DNA of 64,000 nt. Source: Pseudobacteroides sp. (lineage in GTDB: Bacteria; Bacillota; Clostridia; Acetivibrionales; DSM-2933). The position numbers were made by a program, and so were the translations under genes. This document shows, one piece after another, positions 33,367-43,551 of the stretch; within the stretch, counting starts at the first letter, position 1; each line of letters starts with the position of its first letter. The DNA lies in NCBI RefSeq assembly GCF_036567765.1, contig NZ_DATCTU010000095.1:107964-171963 (forward strand). Reading direction: 5' to 3'. Under the pieces are notes generated by a model. That model was not told the origin of the DNA, did no database searches, and was given only the letters and a program-made list of their open reading frames with translations.

Positions 33367-36300
33367 ATGATGTCCAAAAGAAGGATCAACAAGTGTATAA
33401 GTCTTACTCTATCAATCATTATGATGCTAAGCCTTATGTCAACTATGAACTTAACGGCATTTGGAGCTGGCACGCAAGACCTCGTTGTAAACGGTAATAT
33501 GGAAAATGGCACAAACTACTGGCACAGCAATGGCGGTTCCCAACTGGTTTCTGTCACAGATGAAAAGCACAGCGGAAGCTCCAGTGTTAAGACTAACGGA
33601 AGAACAAATCCATGGAACGGCGTAGCACAGGTTCTTACAGATAACCCCAATGTTCCTGAAGCAGGAAGTACATATCATGCTTCTGCATGGGTTATGTTTA
33701 AGGGAGAGCCTGATACCAAAGTGACTTTTAAGATCACAGTTAAAAGACATGACGGTACTTCAGACAAGTATGATACTGCAGCAGAGCTAAATGTCACAGC
33801 AGGACAGTGGACATTACTTGAAGGTGACTATACCCTTCCTGAAGGTACCGATATTTCCAAAGGTGTACAAATTTATGTTGAAACATCCGAATCGGGTTCT
33901 TTTACTGACTTCTATGCAGATGATGTAAGCTTTTTACCTGCCGGGTCATCAAGCAATGATAAATTAGTTGCCCTGACCTTTGATGACGGACCGGATAATA
34001 CGCTTACAGCATTAGTACTTGACAAACTTGATAAATATGATGTTCCAGCCACATTTTTCATGATAGGAAGTAAAATAAATGATTCAACTGCTGCTACAGT
34101 GAAGAGAGTAGCTGCATCCGGCCATGAAATAGGTAACCACTCATGGAGCTATGCTGACATGAAAACTATGACTGCAGAACAAGTTAAGAAGTCAGTTGCA
34201 GACACTACTTATGCTATAGAGCAGTATTCTGGAACAACTCCAGTGTTTTTCCGTCCACCAAACCTTTCTGTAAGTGATACGATGTTTGATGTAATAGACA
34301 TGCCTTTTGCAAGCGGTATAACTGCAAATGACTGGACTCAGACAACAACCGCCGAGCAAAGAGCAAATGCCATAATAAGCAGCGCAAAGGACGGCTCAAT
34401 AATATTGCTTCATGACGTTCAGCCCCTTCCTCATCCAACACCTGAAGCTCTTGATATAATAATTCCTGATCTCTTAAGCAAAGGCTACAAATTTGTAACA
34501 TTAAGCGAATTATTCAAGAAGAAGGGTGTTGCGATAAACCCCAACGACAAGACCATGTATGTTACTGTAGGCGTTGATGCTCCAGTAATAGAGGGCAAAG
34601 ACATAGTCAATAACGGTGATTTTGAGAATGGTAAAGAATTTTGGAATGCAAGAGGAGATGCTTCCATTGAAGCTGCCACAGATATAAAGCATGGTGGAAA
34701 TTCAAGTTTAAAGGTTACAGGTAGAAAGAATGGATGGCAGGGTGCTGTTCAAAATCTTGTTGGAAACGGTAAAGGAGATCCTGTGGCAGGTAAAACTTAC
34801 ACTGGAACAGCTTGGGTCATGTATAATGGTGCATCTGATTCTGAAACCATGACATTTAAATTGAGTGTTCAATGGAATAATGGAGCAGAAGAAAATGGTG
34901 ATAAATATGATACTGTAAGCGAGGTTACGGTTACAAAAGGTGAATGGACAAAACTCGAAGGTAGTTATACCATTCCTTCTGGTGCAATTTTTGATAAAGG
35001 TATACAGCTTTATGTAGAAACAGCAGAAACAGATAATTTACCATCATACATTGATTTCTATGTAGATGATGTAAGCTTCAAATCTCAGGAAAGCAGCGAA
35101 CCTGCCGGTTATGATTATGATCCTACTCTAACTTCACTTCGCAGCGTATGGGATCAATATTTCCCGATTGGAGCAGCTATAAGACCTGATATGATCGAAG
35201 ATCCTACATTAAGTCAATATCTTAAAAAACATTATGCAAGCTTAACTGCTGAAAACGTAATGAAACCGGAAGAAATTCAACTTACTGAAGGTATATTTAC
35301 TTTCGAAAAATCAGATAAAATTGTTGATTTTGCACAAAAGAACAATATGCTTGTTAGAGGACACACATTTGTATGGCATAGCCAAACTCCGGACTGGTTC
35401 TTTACCGATCCTGACGATTCAAGCAAACCTGCTTCAAGAGAAAAACTTCTTGAAAGAATGAAAACTCACATTGATACCTTTATGACAAGGTATAATGGTA
35501 AATTCCATACATATGACGTAGTAAACGAAGTAATTTCTGATGGAGTAGGGCTCCGTGATTCAAAATGGAAGCAAATTATCGGTGACGTAGATAAAGACGA
35601 AGTTGATGACGACTATATCATTGCAGCATTCAAATATGCATACGATAAAGCCACCGAACTTGGCGACAATGATGTAAAACTCTGTATAAACGATTACGGA
35701 ATAGAGTCCAGTTCAAGAAAATTAGATGCTTTGTATGATACCGTAAAACGCATATTGGATTCTGGAATTCCTAAAGACAGGCTTGTTGTAGGATTCCAGA
35801 TGCATATAAGCAATTACACTCCATCCATGGAACAAATTAAAAATTCAATTGAGAAAATTGCTTCTTTAGGCGTAAAAGTTCAAATAACAGAACTTGACAT
35901 TTCCATTTACAAAAATGATAGTGAATCAATAAAACCCGTTACTGAAGAGATATTATTGACACAGGCAAAGAGATACAAGGATTTATTTGACCTTTTAAAA
36001 GAACAAGCTGAAAAAGGTGTTATGGACTCTGTTACATTATGGGGTACAGATGACGGAATGACATGGCTTAATGACTTCCCTGTTCCTGAAAGAACAAATG
36101 CTCCGCTATTATTTAACAAAAGACTTCAGGCAAAACCTGCATACATAGCACTGACCGATCCTGATAGTTTACCTGTATACAAACAGCAGCTAAATGCTTA
36201 CAAGGCTTCTCCTGTTTTAGGAAATGATGTTGATATACTTTGGAGCTCGCTAAAAGCTGTTGACGTAACTCAGTCTGTATACGGCCCTGAGAGCACAACT

Positions 36301-38019
36301 GCAAAGGTTAAAACAATGTGGGATAATGATAAACTCTATATTCTCGCACAGGTGGCTGACAATACTGAAAGCACAAAAGACAGTCTTGAAATATTCCTTG
36401 ATAAAAACACAGCTTCAGGAAATGATAGTACTCACCTGACTATAGCTTCTGACAATACCGTAACCGGTGAAGTCTATGGCTCAGTAACAAGTGAAGTCTA
36501 TAGTATTACCAAAAGGGATGAAAACGGATATATGATACAGGTTGCTGTTCCTATCTCAACACTCTCTCCTATAAAGGGTGACAAATTTGAAATTGACTTC
36601 AGAGTAAAAGACTACAACAGTGATGATGTATTATCATCAGTAGTTGTTTGGAATGACTATAAGAACAGGATTGATACCGATACAACAGGATATGGATATT
36701 TAGCTTTGCAGGGTGAATTAAAGCTCATACAGGTAAAGAAGGGTACTCCAAAAATTGACGGCAAGGTTGACAGTCTTTGGAACGGAGTCGAAGCCAACAA
36801 CACCGATGTTTGGGTTGCAGGTTCATCAGGATCTACTGCAAAATTCAAGACCTTGTGGTCTGAAAACACTCTTTATGTGCTTGCAGAAGTAACTGACAGT
36901 AAACTTAGCAAAGCAAGCTCAAATGCCTATGAACAAGATTCAATAGAAATATTTATAGACCAGAATAATGGTAAAACTTCTTCTTATCAAGCAGATGACT
37001 ACCAGATAAGAGTAAATTTTGATAATGATGTTTCATATAACCCTGGCCCACTAGAAGGATTCATGTCTTCTGCTAAAACAACGGAAAAAGGATATATTGT
37101 AGAGGCTGCAATACCATTTACTGCAATAAAAGCTGAAGCTGGTGACCTTTTAGGCTTTGACCTTCAGGTAAATAATGATGAAGATGATAACGGATCAAGG
37201 GATAGTGTAAGTATCTGGTGTGATGCTTCCGGAAACTCATGGCAAAACTTGTCAGGCCTTGGTAATATACTACTTACTGCTGAAGCAGCAATTCCTGTTG
37301 AAACTCCTTCACCTAGCAGCACAGTAACACCTACTGCTACAACTAACCCTGGCAATAACAACAACCCAGGCTCTCAAAGCACTGCAACACCAACACCTAT
37401 TGTGACTCCTACAGTTACTGCTTCAGCATCCACGACACCTACTGCAACAGCAAAGCCAAGTGCAACAAGCATTCCAAATTCACCAAAGCCTGCTGCGGGT
37501 GATATATCAAGTCACTGGGCAAAGGAATACATAAACGATCTTATATCAAAAGGAATTATAAGCGGCTATGCAGATGGAACAATCAAGCCGGATCAAAACA
37601 TTTCAAGAGCTGAACTTGCGGTTGTAATAATTAAAGCCCTAGGACTTAAGCCTTCTGCTGATGCCAAAGTTGATTTTACAGATGCAAAGAGTATCCCTTC
37701 ATGGGCATTAAGCTACATTGCATTGGCAAAAGAAAAGGGAATCATTCAGGGAAATGCCGACAAGACATTCTTGCCAAATAAGGAATGCAGCAGGCAGGAA
37801 GCACTAACAATGATCATGAGAGCATTTAAGCTTGGTGAGTCCACAAAAGAGCTCAAATTCAAGGATGTTAAGGATATCCAGAAGTGGTCATACAATTTTA
37901 TTGCTAAAGCCACTGAAATGGAACTTATCAAAGGTTACCCAGACAATACATTCAAACCTGGAAACAGCATCACCAGAGCTGAGTTGTTTACTGTATTGTA
38001 TAAATGCATAAAGAAATAA
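33367..38019 (+). CDS. S-layer-anchored GH10 xylanase with CE4 deacetylase and CBMs
   Basis: 1550 residues. In order: signal peptide (1-33); CBM22/4_9-type module (about 36-193); CE4 NodB deacetylase (199-385; metal motif TFDDGPDN and GHEIGNHSW); second CBM22-like module (about 405-572); GH10 xylanase (about 590-930; acid/base Glu721 in DVVNEVISDG, nucleophile Glu842 in ITELDIS); two CBM9-like modules (about 950-1115 and 1118-1300); a Thr/Pro/Ser linker (1305-1375); three SLH repeats (1378-1550). It removes acetyl groups and cuts xylan at the cell surface, held by the SLH domains to the wall polymer. Strong GGGGGAG RBS. Cell-bound, so it complements the dockerin-based cellulosome. Confidence 0.95.
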   Translation: MMSKRRINKCISLTLSIIMMLSLMSTMNLTAFGAGTQDLVVNGNMENGTNYWHSNGGSQLVSVTDEKHSGSSSVKTNGRTNPWNGVAQVLTDNPNVPEAGSTYHASAWVMFKGEPDTKVTFKITVKRHDGTSDKYDTAAELNVTAGQWTLLEGDYTLPEGTDISKGVQIYVETSESGSFTDFYADDVSFLPAGSSSNDKLVALTFDDGPDNTLTALVLDKLDKYDVPATFFMIGSKINDSTAATVKRVAASGHEIGNHSWSYADMKTMTAEQVKKSVADTTYAIEQYSGTTPVFFRPPNLSVSDTMFDVIDMPFASGITANDWTQTTTAEQRANAIISSAKDGSIILLHDVQPLPHPTPEALDIIIPDLLSKGYKFVTLSELFKKKGVAINPNDKTMYVTVGVDAPVIEGKDIVNNGDFENGKEFWNARGDASIEAATDIKHGGNSSLKVTGRKNGWQGAVQNLVGNGKGDPVAGKTYTGTAWVMYNGASDSETMTFKLSVQWNNGAEENGDKYDTVSEVTVTKGEWTKLEGSYTIPSGAIFDKGIQLYVETAETDNLPSYIDFYVDDVSFKSQESSEPAGYDYDPTLTSLRSVWDQYFPIGAAIRPDMIEDPTLSQYLKKHYASLTAENVMKPEEIQLTEGIFTFEKSDKIVDFAQKNNMLVRGHTFVWHSQTPDWFFTDPDDSSKPASREKLLERMKTHIDTFMTRYNGKFHTYDVVNEVISDGVGLRDSKWKQIIGDVDKDEVDDDYIIAAFKYAYDKATELGDNDVKLCINDYGIESSSRKLDALYDTVKRILDSGIPKDRLVVGFQMHISNYTPSMEQIKNSIEKIASLGVKVQITELDISIYKNDSESIKPVTEEILLTQAKRYKDLFDLLKEQAEKGVMDSVTLWGTDDGMTWLNDFPVPERTNAPLLFNKRLQAKPAYIALTDPDSLPVYKQQLNAYKASPVLGNDVDILWSSLKAVDVTQSVYGPESTTAKVKTMWDNDKLYILAQVADNTESTKDSLEIFLDKNTASGNDSTHLTIASDNTVTGEVYGSVTSEVYSITKRDENGYMIQVAVPISTLSPIKGDKFEIDFRVKDYNSDDVLSSVVVWNDYKNRIDTDTTGYGYLALQGELKLIQVKKGTPKIDGKVDSLWNGVEANNTDVWVAGSSGSTAKFKTLWSENTLYVLAEVTDSKLSKASSNAYEQDSIEIFIDQNNGKTSSYQADDYQIRVNFDNDVSYNPGPLEGFMSSAKTTEKGYIVEAAIPFTAIKAEAGDLLGFDLQVNNDEDDNGSRDSVSIWCDASGNSWQNLSGLGNILLTAEAAIPVETPSPSSTVTPTATTNPGNNNNPGSQSTATPTPIVTPTVTASASTTPTATAKPSATSIPNSPKPAAGDISSHWAKEYINDLISKGIISGYADGTIKPDQNISRAELAVVIIKALGLKPSADAKVDFTDAKSIPSWALSYIALAKEKGIIQGNADKTFLPNKECSRQEALTMIMRAFKLGESTKELKFKDVKDIQKWSYNFIAKATEMELIKGYPDNTFKPGNSITRAELFTVLYKCIKK

Positions 38020-38051
38020 TGTAAACGATGGAACACCCTACGCATTATAAA

Positions 38052-38091
38052 AAAATCAGCTCAACTGGTCAAACATTTGAGCTGATTTTAA
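38052..38091 (+). terminator. Terminator of the xylanase gene
   Basis: AATCAGCTCAA / TTGAGCTGATTTT stem-loop with T tail 35 bases after the stop. Confidence 0.75.
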
Positions 38092-38124
38092 ATAAAATCC
38101 TTCTTTTGCAATCTTTTTGATGAT

Positions 38125-38340
38125 GGTCGAGTAAACCCCGGGTACTTTCACCCCAAGCTTCTCACAGAACCATACGTGACAGTTGTCCTGTCATACGGCT
38201 CTTGTTGTCCGATCGTTGGACATATTCCCATTTGCCAGTGGTAAAACAGGCGTTTTTCTGATTTTGCAAGGCAGGCTAAGCATCTAAATGCTTTCCTCGC
38301 AATCTCCTCTTCAGGACACACTTCCACCGTTTACTCTCTA
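38125..38340 (-). mobile_element. Group II intron 3' remnant (domains V and VI)
   Basis: On the minus strand, bases 38201-38167 form a domain V hairpin: it opens GAGCCGTATGACAG, has the ACA-type loop, and closes CACGTATGGTTC with the catalytic AGC triad. Domain VI and the intron end follow (GGGGTGAAAGTACCC; GTTTACTCGACC) down to about 38125. The remaining upstream sequence (to ~38340) may be the end of the intron ORF region. The 5' part is absent, and an ISL3 element lies directly next to it, so the intron is dead. Confidence 0.75.
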
Positions 38341-38343
38341 TAC

Positions 38344-40042
38344 TTAATCTTGAATTACAATTTCACTACTATCAGACTGTAGATTGTCAAGTAAAATTGG
38401 GTTCTTCCGCAATTTTGGGTACCATCGGGTATAAAAAAATGGTCTTGGTATAACCTTTGCTCTCAAAAGTGGCAATTTTGCCCTCCCATACATGAGCCGC
38501 TTTATCAACTTAAGTCTATGATTATTTCCTTCTGTAACTCCATTGCTATAAGGACTAATTACAGCTTGCTCTACAGCAGAAATATCTTTAATCAAACCAT
38601 TAGCAAAGGATTTTAAGTTACTTATACTACACTTTATATATTTTTCAATAAAGTTATGGAGTGAAGAAGTAGTTTTCTGTATAAACACATCACGAAAATC
38701 TTTGACACATTCTTCGATAATTAAGGTATCTGGATACTTTTCATATATAATAATTCTATCTTTCTCATCAATTTCTTTACGAGACCAGATATATTTTATT
38801 AAATCCTGTTTCTTAACAAACCTCTTGGTTACCTCAGACTTTTTATCTTTGCTAAAATTAATATCTTTCTTTAGACTACCACAGTAACGATAAAGTATTG
38901 TTTGCCCACCTGTATATCCACCACTTTTTAAAGCTTTCAAAATATCCTTGTATGGCATTTTATCTGAAAGCATTTTTTGAATTTTATCAGTATATTCATC
39001 AAGAATAGAGTATCTTTTAATATTCTTATTTCCATGTTTGCTGAGGTTTTCTGGATCGCCCTGTAAGTATTTTCTCACTCTTTTAGGCCATGTCTTTAAG
39101 ATCCTAGCTATCTCCTTTTTTGAATATCCTTCTGCAAATAAGGTCTGCATCTGGATAATTTCCTCCTTCCTTCTTCCTTCACTTTCGCTAACCCTAGACT
39201 CAGCTTTTTTAGTTTTTTTTAGAGTTATCTTGAATGAAATTTTGATTTTCAGTGTTATCGCTATAGTCCGTTACATCAATTTTTTCAGGCAAAACTCCTT
39301 TTAGTGCATCCTTTACTGCTGTCAATAAATTTTGGTGAAGGTGAAACCTATCTGCAACCTGAATTGCATTAGGTAATGCTTCAGATATTGCTTTAGCATA
39401 GCTCCCAGCTCGATCCCGATTAACAGTCTTTATGTGTTTGTTACTCTGAAGCCACTTCTTCAGCTCTATCCCGTCTCTTCCATCAAGTAAAGCGACAGGT
39501 TTACCAGTTTCGCAATCACATATTATAGTTCCATATTTGCCTCTTTTTTTAAATGCCCAATCATCAACACCGATTACTTCGCCACATTTTGCTTCTATAT
39601 TAACATTTCTTAATAATATTCTTATAACAGTATCTCCACTAACAGCAATTCCCATATGTTTACATATGGATGATGCGGCTTCACAACTTGTATTTAGTGC
39701 TATTGATGCAATTAAATCTTCACAACGAGACGTCATTCTTCTATATTTACCAGTGAATCCGCTTAGTTCTTCACAAAATACTTTTTGATCACACGATTCC
39801 CTTTCACAATCATACTTATATGCTGTAATGTTAAGTAATACTGCTTTGCCGAGTAATGGTAAATCAATAATTTTTCTTGTATATGTGCTATGTCTTTTTG
39901 TTGATTCACACCCGCATTTAGGGCATATTTGGCTTTTAGTTCTCGACTTCATGTTAATTATAATTTGATTGGACGTTTCAGATTTCATAGTAATTTGGAT
40001 GTCCGTAGGATAGAAATTCTGCAAATCTACCATTCGTGTCAA
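38344..40042 (-). pseudogene. ISL3-family transposase, split by a frameshift at A8
   Basis: The upstream part (40042 to 39209) carries the zinc-ribbon CPKCGCESTKRHSTYTRKI and the DDE start (VIGVDDWAFKKRGKYGTIIC; VADRFHLHQNL). The downstream part (continuing to 38344) holds the HTH (MQTLFAEGYSKKEIARIL) and the end (NGVTEGNNHRLKLIKRLMYG). The frames switch at a run of eight A (39213-39220, minus strand): removing one A would join them without loss. It is either a simple inactivating indel or slippage-controlled expression. The downstream frame runs through the left inverted repeat into flanking DNA. Confidence 0.85.
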
Positions 40043-40132
40043 TGAGCATCACCACCATGTTTTAGTTGCTCATAGTATATCATTGTTAAGAGCAGTATTC
40101 AATATATTAGTACCCAAAATTGCGGAAGAACC
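38400..40132 (-). mobile_element. ISL3-family insertion sequence
   Basis: Bounded by 23-bp perfect inverted repeats GGTTCTTCCGCAATTTTGGG+TAC at 38400-38422 and 40110-40132. Flanking 8-mers TAAAATTG and TAGAATTC agree at 6 of 8 positions, in line with the 8-bp target duplications of ISL3 but eroded, so the insertion is not very recent. Confidence 0.85.
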
Positions 40133-40160
40133 TAGAATTCACCGTAATTTTTTAGACATA

Positions 40161-40198
40161 AAAAAACCGATAAAGGTATCAACCCTTAACGGTTTTTA
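40161..40198 (-). terminator. Terminator of prs
   Basis: AAAACCGTTAAGGG / CCTTTATCGGTTTTTTT on the minus strand, about 58 bases after the prs stop. Confidence 0.7.
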
Positions 40199-40255
40199 AT
40201 CTATCTGATATACCGGCATATAGTACATGACAATGGTATATTGAATAGTTGTAAA

Positions 40256-41215
40256 TTATTGCTGTGTAAATAAAGTACTTATGGAGATATCTCCATAAAT
40301 TCTTTCAATAGCTTCAGCAAATATTTCAGCTACAGAAATCACTTTAATCTTGTCCAATCTCTTCTCAGGCGGAAGAGCAATGGTATTTAACATTACCAAT
40401 TCCTTAATTGGAGATTTCTCGATCCTTTCGATTGCAGGTCCCGATAAAACAGCATGGGTACAGCATGCATACACTTCTTTTGCACCCATATCCAGTAGTG
40501 CCTGTATGCCATTTACCATAGTTCCGGCAGTATCTATAAGGTCGTCCACCAAAACGAGGGTCTTTCCTTTTACATCGCCTATGACGTTCATAATCTCACA
40601 TTCATTTGCCTTAGGCCTTCGCTTGTCTATTATGGCAATAGGTGCGTCTATCCTTTCCGCAAACTTCCTTGATCTACCCACGCTTCCTACATCAGGAGAA
40701 ACAACAACAACATCCTCCTGTCCTGCAAACTTTTCTTTGAAATATTGAGCCAATAGAGGCACTCCCAGCAAGTGGTCAACAGGAATATCAAAGAAGCCTT
40801 GAAGCTGGGGTGCATGAAGGTCCATTGTTAAGACTCTGTCTGCTCCGGCAACTGTCATAAGGTTGGCTATTAGCTTCGCAGAAATGGGATCCCTCGCCTT
40901 GGCTTTCCTATCTTGCCTTGCATATCCAAAATATGGCATAACCGCCGTTATTCTCCCAGCTGAAGCCCTTTTTAAAGCATCTATCATAACCAGCAACTCT
41001 ACCAAATTATCATTAACCGGATGACATGTAGATTGTACTATAAATACATCCGAACCTCTAACAACCTCATCAATATTTATGGCAGTTTCACCATCGCTAA
41101 ATTTTCCTACATGAGCAGCACCGAGGGGTAAACCTATCCTCTCGGCTATTTCCTTAGCCAGCCCATAATTGGAACTCCCAGTGAAAATTTTAATATCCTT
41201 ACCATGCAGATTCAT
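40256..41215 (-). CDS. prs: Ribose-phosphate pyrophosphokinase (PRPP synthetase)
   Basis: 319 residues from the ATG at 41215 (GGGG 7 bases before); an upstream in-frame start lacks an RBS. It makes PRPP from ribose 5-phosphate and ATP. Visible are [16 protein letters not shown], the flexible loop [15 protein letters not shown], the [11 protein letters not shown] metal site and the PRPP loop [12 protein letters not shown]. Housekeeping enzyme of nucleotide synthesis, 110 bases after glmU, the usual glmU-prs order in Firmicutes. Confidence 0.97.
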   Translation of the reverse strand: MNLHGKDIKIFTGSSNYGLAKEIAERIGLPLGAAHVGKFSDGETAINIDEVVRGSDVFIVQSTCHPVNDNLVELLVMIDALKRASAGRITAVMPYFGYARQDRKAKARDPISAKLIANLMTVAGADRVLTMDLHAPQLQGFFDIPVDHLLGVPLLAQYFKEKFAGQEDVVVVSPDVGSVGRSRKFAERIDAPIAIIDKRRPKANECEIMNVIGDVKGKTLVLVDDLIDTAGTMVNGIQALLDMGAKEVYACCTHAVLSGPAIERIEKSPIKELVMLNTIALPPEKRLDKIKVISVAEIFAEAIERIYGDISISTLFTQQ

Positions 41216-41325
41216 TATTTTTCCCCTTTCAAAGAACAATTAAATGTACATTTAGTTGATAATCATTCACCAACTTTTTATTTTTTAAAAAAATTTATAT
41301 AAAACACCGTAATATCATAAGGCGT

Positions 41326-42711
41326 TTATTTTTTCTTAGTCCTTTGCATACCCTTTTTAACAACCCAATCTTCCTTGTTTACCTGCCTGCTTCTGGCAAT
41401 TGCCAATGAATTCTCAGGCACCTCCTCAGTAATAGTTGAACCCGCTGCGACATAAGCGTTATCTTTAACTGTAACAGGTGAAATCAGATTTACATTGCAT
41501 CCTACAAACGCATTATCACCAATTATGGTCTTATTTTTATTTTTCCCGTCATAATTTACAACAACAACGCCACACCCCAGGTTTACGTTGTTTCCAACCT
41601 CCGCGTCTCCAATGTAAGTGAGGTGGGAGACCTTGGTATCATCACCTATAACAGATTTTTTAACCTCAACAAAATCCCCTATTTTTACATTATTTCCAAT
41701 TTTACTTCCAGGTCTTAGATACGCAAAAGGACCTATATGAGTGTTGTTTCCAACTTTACTGTCAATAATTACAGAATTGTTAATTTCTGTAATATTACCT
41801 ATGATTGAACCGACTACTCTACTGTTAGGCCCTATTATAGCTTCTTCCCCAATTATACTTCCAGTTTCTATATATGATCCTGGGTAAATAATTGTATCCA
41901 TTCCTATCTTCACTCCATCATCTATATAAACGGATTTAGGGTCAATAATTGTAACCCCCGCCCTCATATGCATTTCCAATACCCTATTTCTAATTATTTC
42001 TCCTGCCTTAGAAAGCTGTACTCTGTCATTTATACCTAATATTTCTGACGGGTCAGATATTTTTACCGCTCCCACCTTCGATCCTTTTTTAAGAATTATT
42101 TCGAGGGTATCGGTCAAGTAATACTCTCCCTGTACATTGTTATTGTTTAATTCCTTGAGGCTGGTGAGAAGATCTTTTATATTAAAGCAATAAATGCCTG
42201 AGTTTATTTCCCTTATATTTTTTTCTTCTATATTTGCATCCTTATCCTCAACAATTTTTAATACATTTCCATTTGAATCACGGACAATCCTGCCATACCC
42301 TGTAGGATCTTCAAAGTCCGCTGTTATTACCGTTGCACCACATTTATTTCCGATATGAAACTTTATAGTTTTGTCAATTGTATCACTTGTAATGAGAGGT
42401 GTATCCCCGCAAAGAATGATAACATGCCCTTCTTTGCCTTCTAGGTACTTTTCTGCCTGCATTACCGCATGACCTGTACCAAGCTGTTTCTCCTGAACTG
42501 CATAGGATACACGGTCCTTTAGACAATCCCTCACCTGATCCTGCCTATGCCCCACTACAATAACACTTTCCTTTATTCCGCAACTGCCCGCTGCATCGAC
42601 TACCCATTCTACAAGTGTTTTTCCACATATCTTATGTATAACCTTTGAATTTTTGGACTTCATCCTCTTTCCTTCACCTGCAGCTAAAACAACCGCCATT
42701 ATATGCTCCAT
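41326..42711 (-). CDS. glmU: Bifunctional GlmU (UDP-GlcNAc pyrophosphorylase/acetyltransferase)
   Basis: 461 residues. N-terminal uridyltransferase (VVLAAGEGKRMKS; GDTPLI; GTGHAVMQA) and a C-terminal left-handed beta-helix with hexapeptide repeats (LRPGSKIGNNVKIGDFVEVK; SHLTYIGDAEVG; GCGVVVVNYDGK; FVGCNVNLISPVTV). It supplies UDP-GlcNAc for peptidoglycan. The palindromic element copy C lies 70 bases upstream of the start, between glmU and spoVG. Confidence 0.97.
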   Translation of the reverse strand: MEHIMAVVLAAGEGKRMKSKNSKVIHKICGKTLVEWVVDAAGSCGIKESVIVVGHRQDQVRDCLKDRVSYAVQEKQLGTGHAVMQAEKYLEGKEGHVIILCGDTPLITSDTIDKTIKFHIGNKCGATVITADFEDPTGYGRIVRDSNGNVLKIVEDKDANIEEKNIREINSGIYCFNIKDLLTSLKELNNNNVQGEYYLTDTLEIILKKGSKVGAVKISDPSEILGINDRVQLSKAGEIIRNRVLEMHMRAGVTIIDPKSVYIDDGVKIGMDTIIYPGSYIETGSIIGEEAIIGPNSRVVGSIIGNITEINNSVIIDSKVGNNTHIGPFAYLRPGSKIGNNVKIGDFVEVKKSVIGDDTKVSHLTYIGDAEVGNNVNLGCGVVVVNYDGKNKNKTIIGDNAFVGCNVNLISPVTVKDNAYVAAGSTITEEVPENSLAIARSRQVNKEDWVVKKGMQRTKKK

Positions 42712-42780
42712 TTAAATACCCCTTCCATTACATACAGTCAAGAATTAAAGTTATATAATATTATAATAATCATCATGGCA

Positions 42781-42886
42781 CTAAGACATGAATGAAAAAT
42801 TACTTCCGCTTTTGAGAGGGTGTTGACGAGTTAAGTCAACACATGAGCCAAATTTATAGCGGAAGTTATTTTTTGATCATGACTAA
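42781..42886 (-). repeat. 105-bp palindromic interspersed element, copy C
   Basis: Arms ATTACTTCCGCTTTTGAG and AGCGGAAGTTATTTTTTGAT; inner hairpin GTTGAC-TTAACTC-GTCAAC on the minus strand, perfectly paired. 70 bases 5' of glmU. Confidence 0.82.
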
Positions 42887-42983
42887 AGGTTTATAGACCA
42901 AATATATTTTCTCACTTTTCTATCTATTTTTCAACGGTAATTAAGAACAAGAAAAAAATTTTCTGCAAAATTCCGGGCAAATA

Positions 42984-43012
42984 AAAAAGACACTTTTTTC
43001 AAGTGTCTTTTG
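42984..43012 (-). terminator. Terminator of spoVG
   Basis: Compact AAAAGACACTT / AAGTGTCTTTT hairpin with T tail 5-33 bases after the spoVG stop. Confidence 0.75.
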
Positions 43013-43016
43013 CTTT

Positions 43017-43280
43017 TTACTCGTTTACAGTTGTAGTTTCATATTTTTCCAAAATCGCTGTTTGGATTTTTTCTCTTGTTACAGCATTTACCGGATGTGC
43101 AATGTCCCTAAATTCGCCGTCCGGCGTCTTTCTGCTTGGCATTGCGATAAACATACCGTTCTGACTTTCAATAATTTTTATATCATGCACAACAAACTCA
43201 TTGTCAAAGGTCACAGACACAACCGCCTTCATCTTACCTTCAGCATCAATTTTCCTAATGCGAACATCAGTAATCTCCAT
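43017..43280 (-). CDS. spoVG: Septation/sporulation regulator SpoVG
   Basis: 87 residues, normal SpoVG length. [47 protein letters not shown] and the closing helix are typical. It is a small nucleic-acid-binding protein affecting cell division and sporulation. Own terminator follows; usual neighbours purR and glmU are conserved. Confidence 0.97.
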   Translation of the reverse strand: MEITDVRIRKIDAEGKMKAVVSVTFDNEFVVHDIKIIESQNGMFIAMPSRKTPDGEFRDIAHPVNAVTREKIQTAILEKYETTTVNE

Positions 43281-43551
43281 TTATGCTTACCACCTTCCGT
43301 TAATATTATGGAATAATTAATTGTTTACATCTGATTATTATTTTATATTCGATATAAATTTATTTTTTCCTTCTTGTTTTAATAAATTCCTCTACCTTTT
43401 TAAATTTTTTTGACCATTTTTGAATATTTCAGAAATTTTGCCCGAACAATTATCATTCTTCAGCATAGATTAGCTCTATTTTTCAAAATTGGAATAAGGT
43501 ACTGCATGTAATTATAATCCAATCATCGAAAATTGTGTAAAAAATACTCGT

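Noticed and set aside
34214..34501. Antisense ORFs within the xylanase gene
   Set aside because: They are frame shadows of a strongly conserved multi-domain gene without RBS.
42781..42886. Palindromic element as ordinary rho-independent terminator
   Set aside because: Conserved long arms, inner hairpin and sequence identity between unrelated loci go far beyond a terminator, and a separate terminator for spoVG exists.
42781..42886. Palindromic element as hammerhead ribozyme
   Set aside because: The catalytic CUGAUGA and GAAA core is not present.
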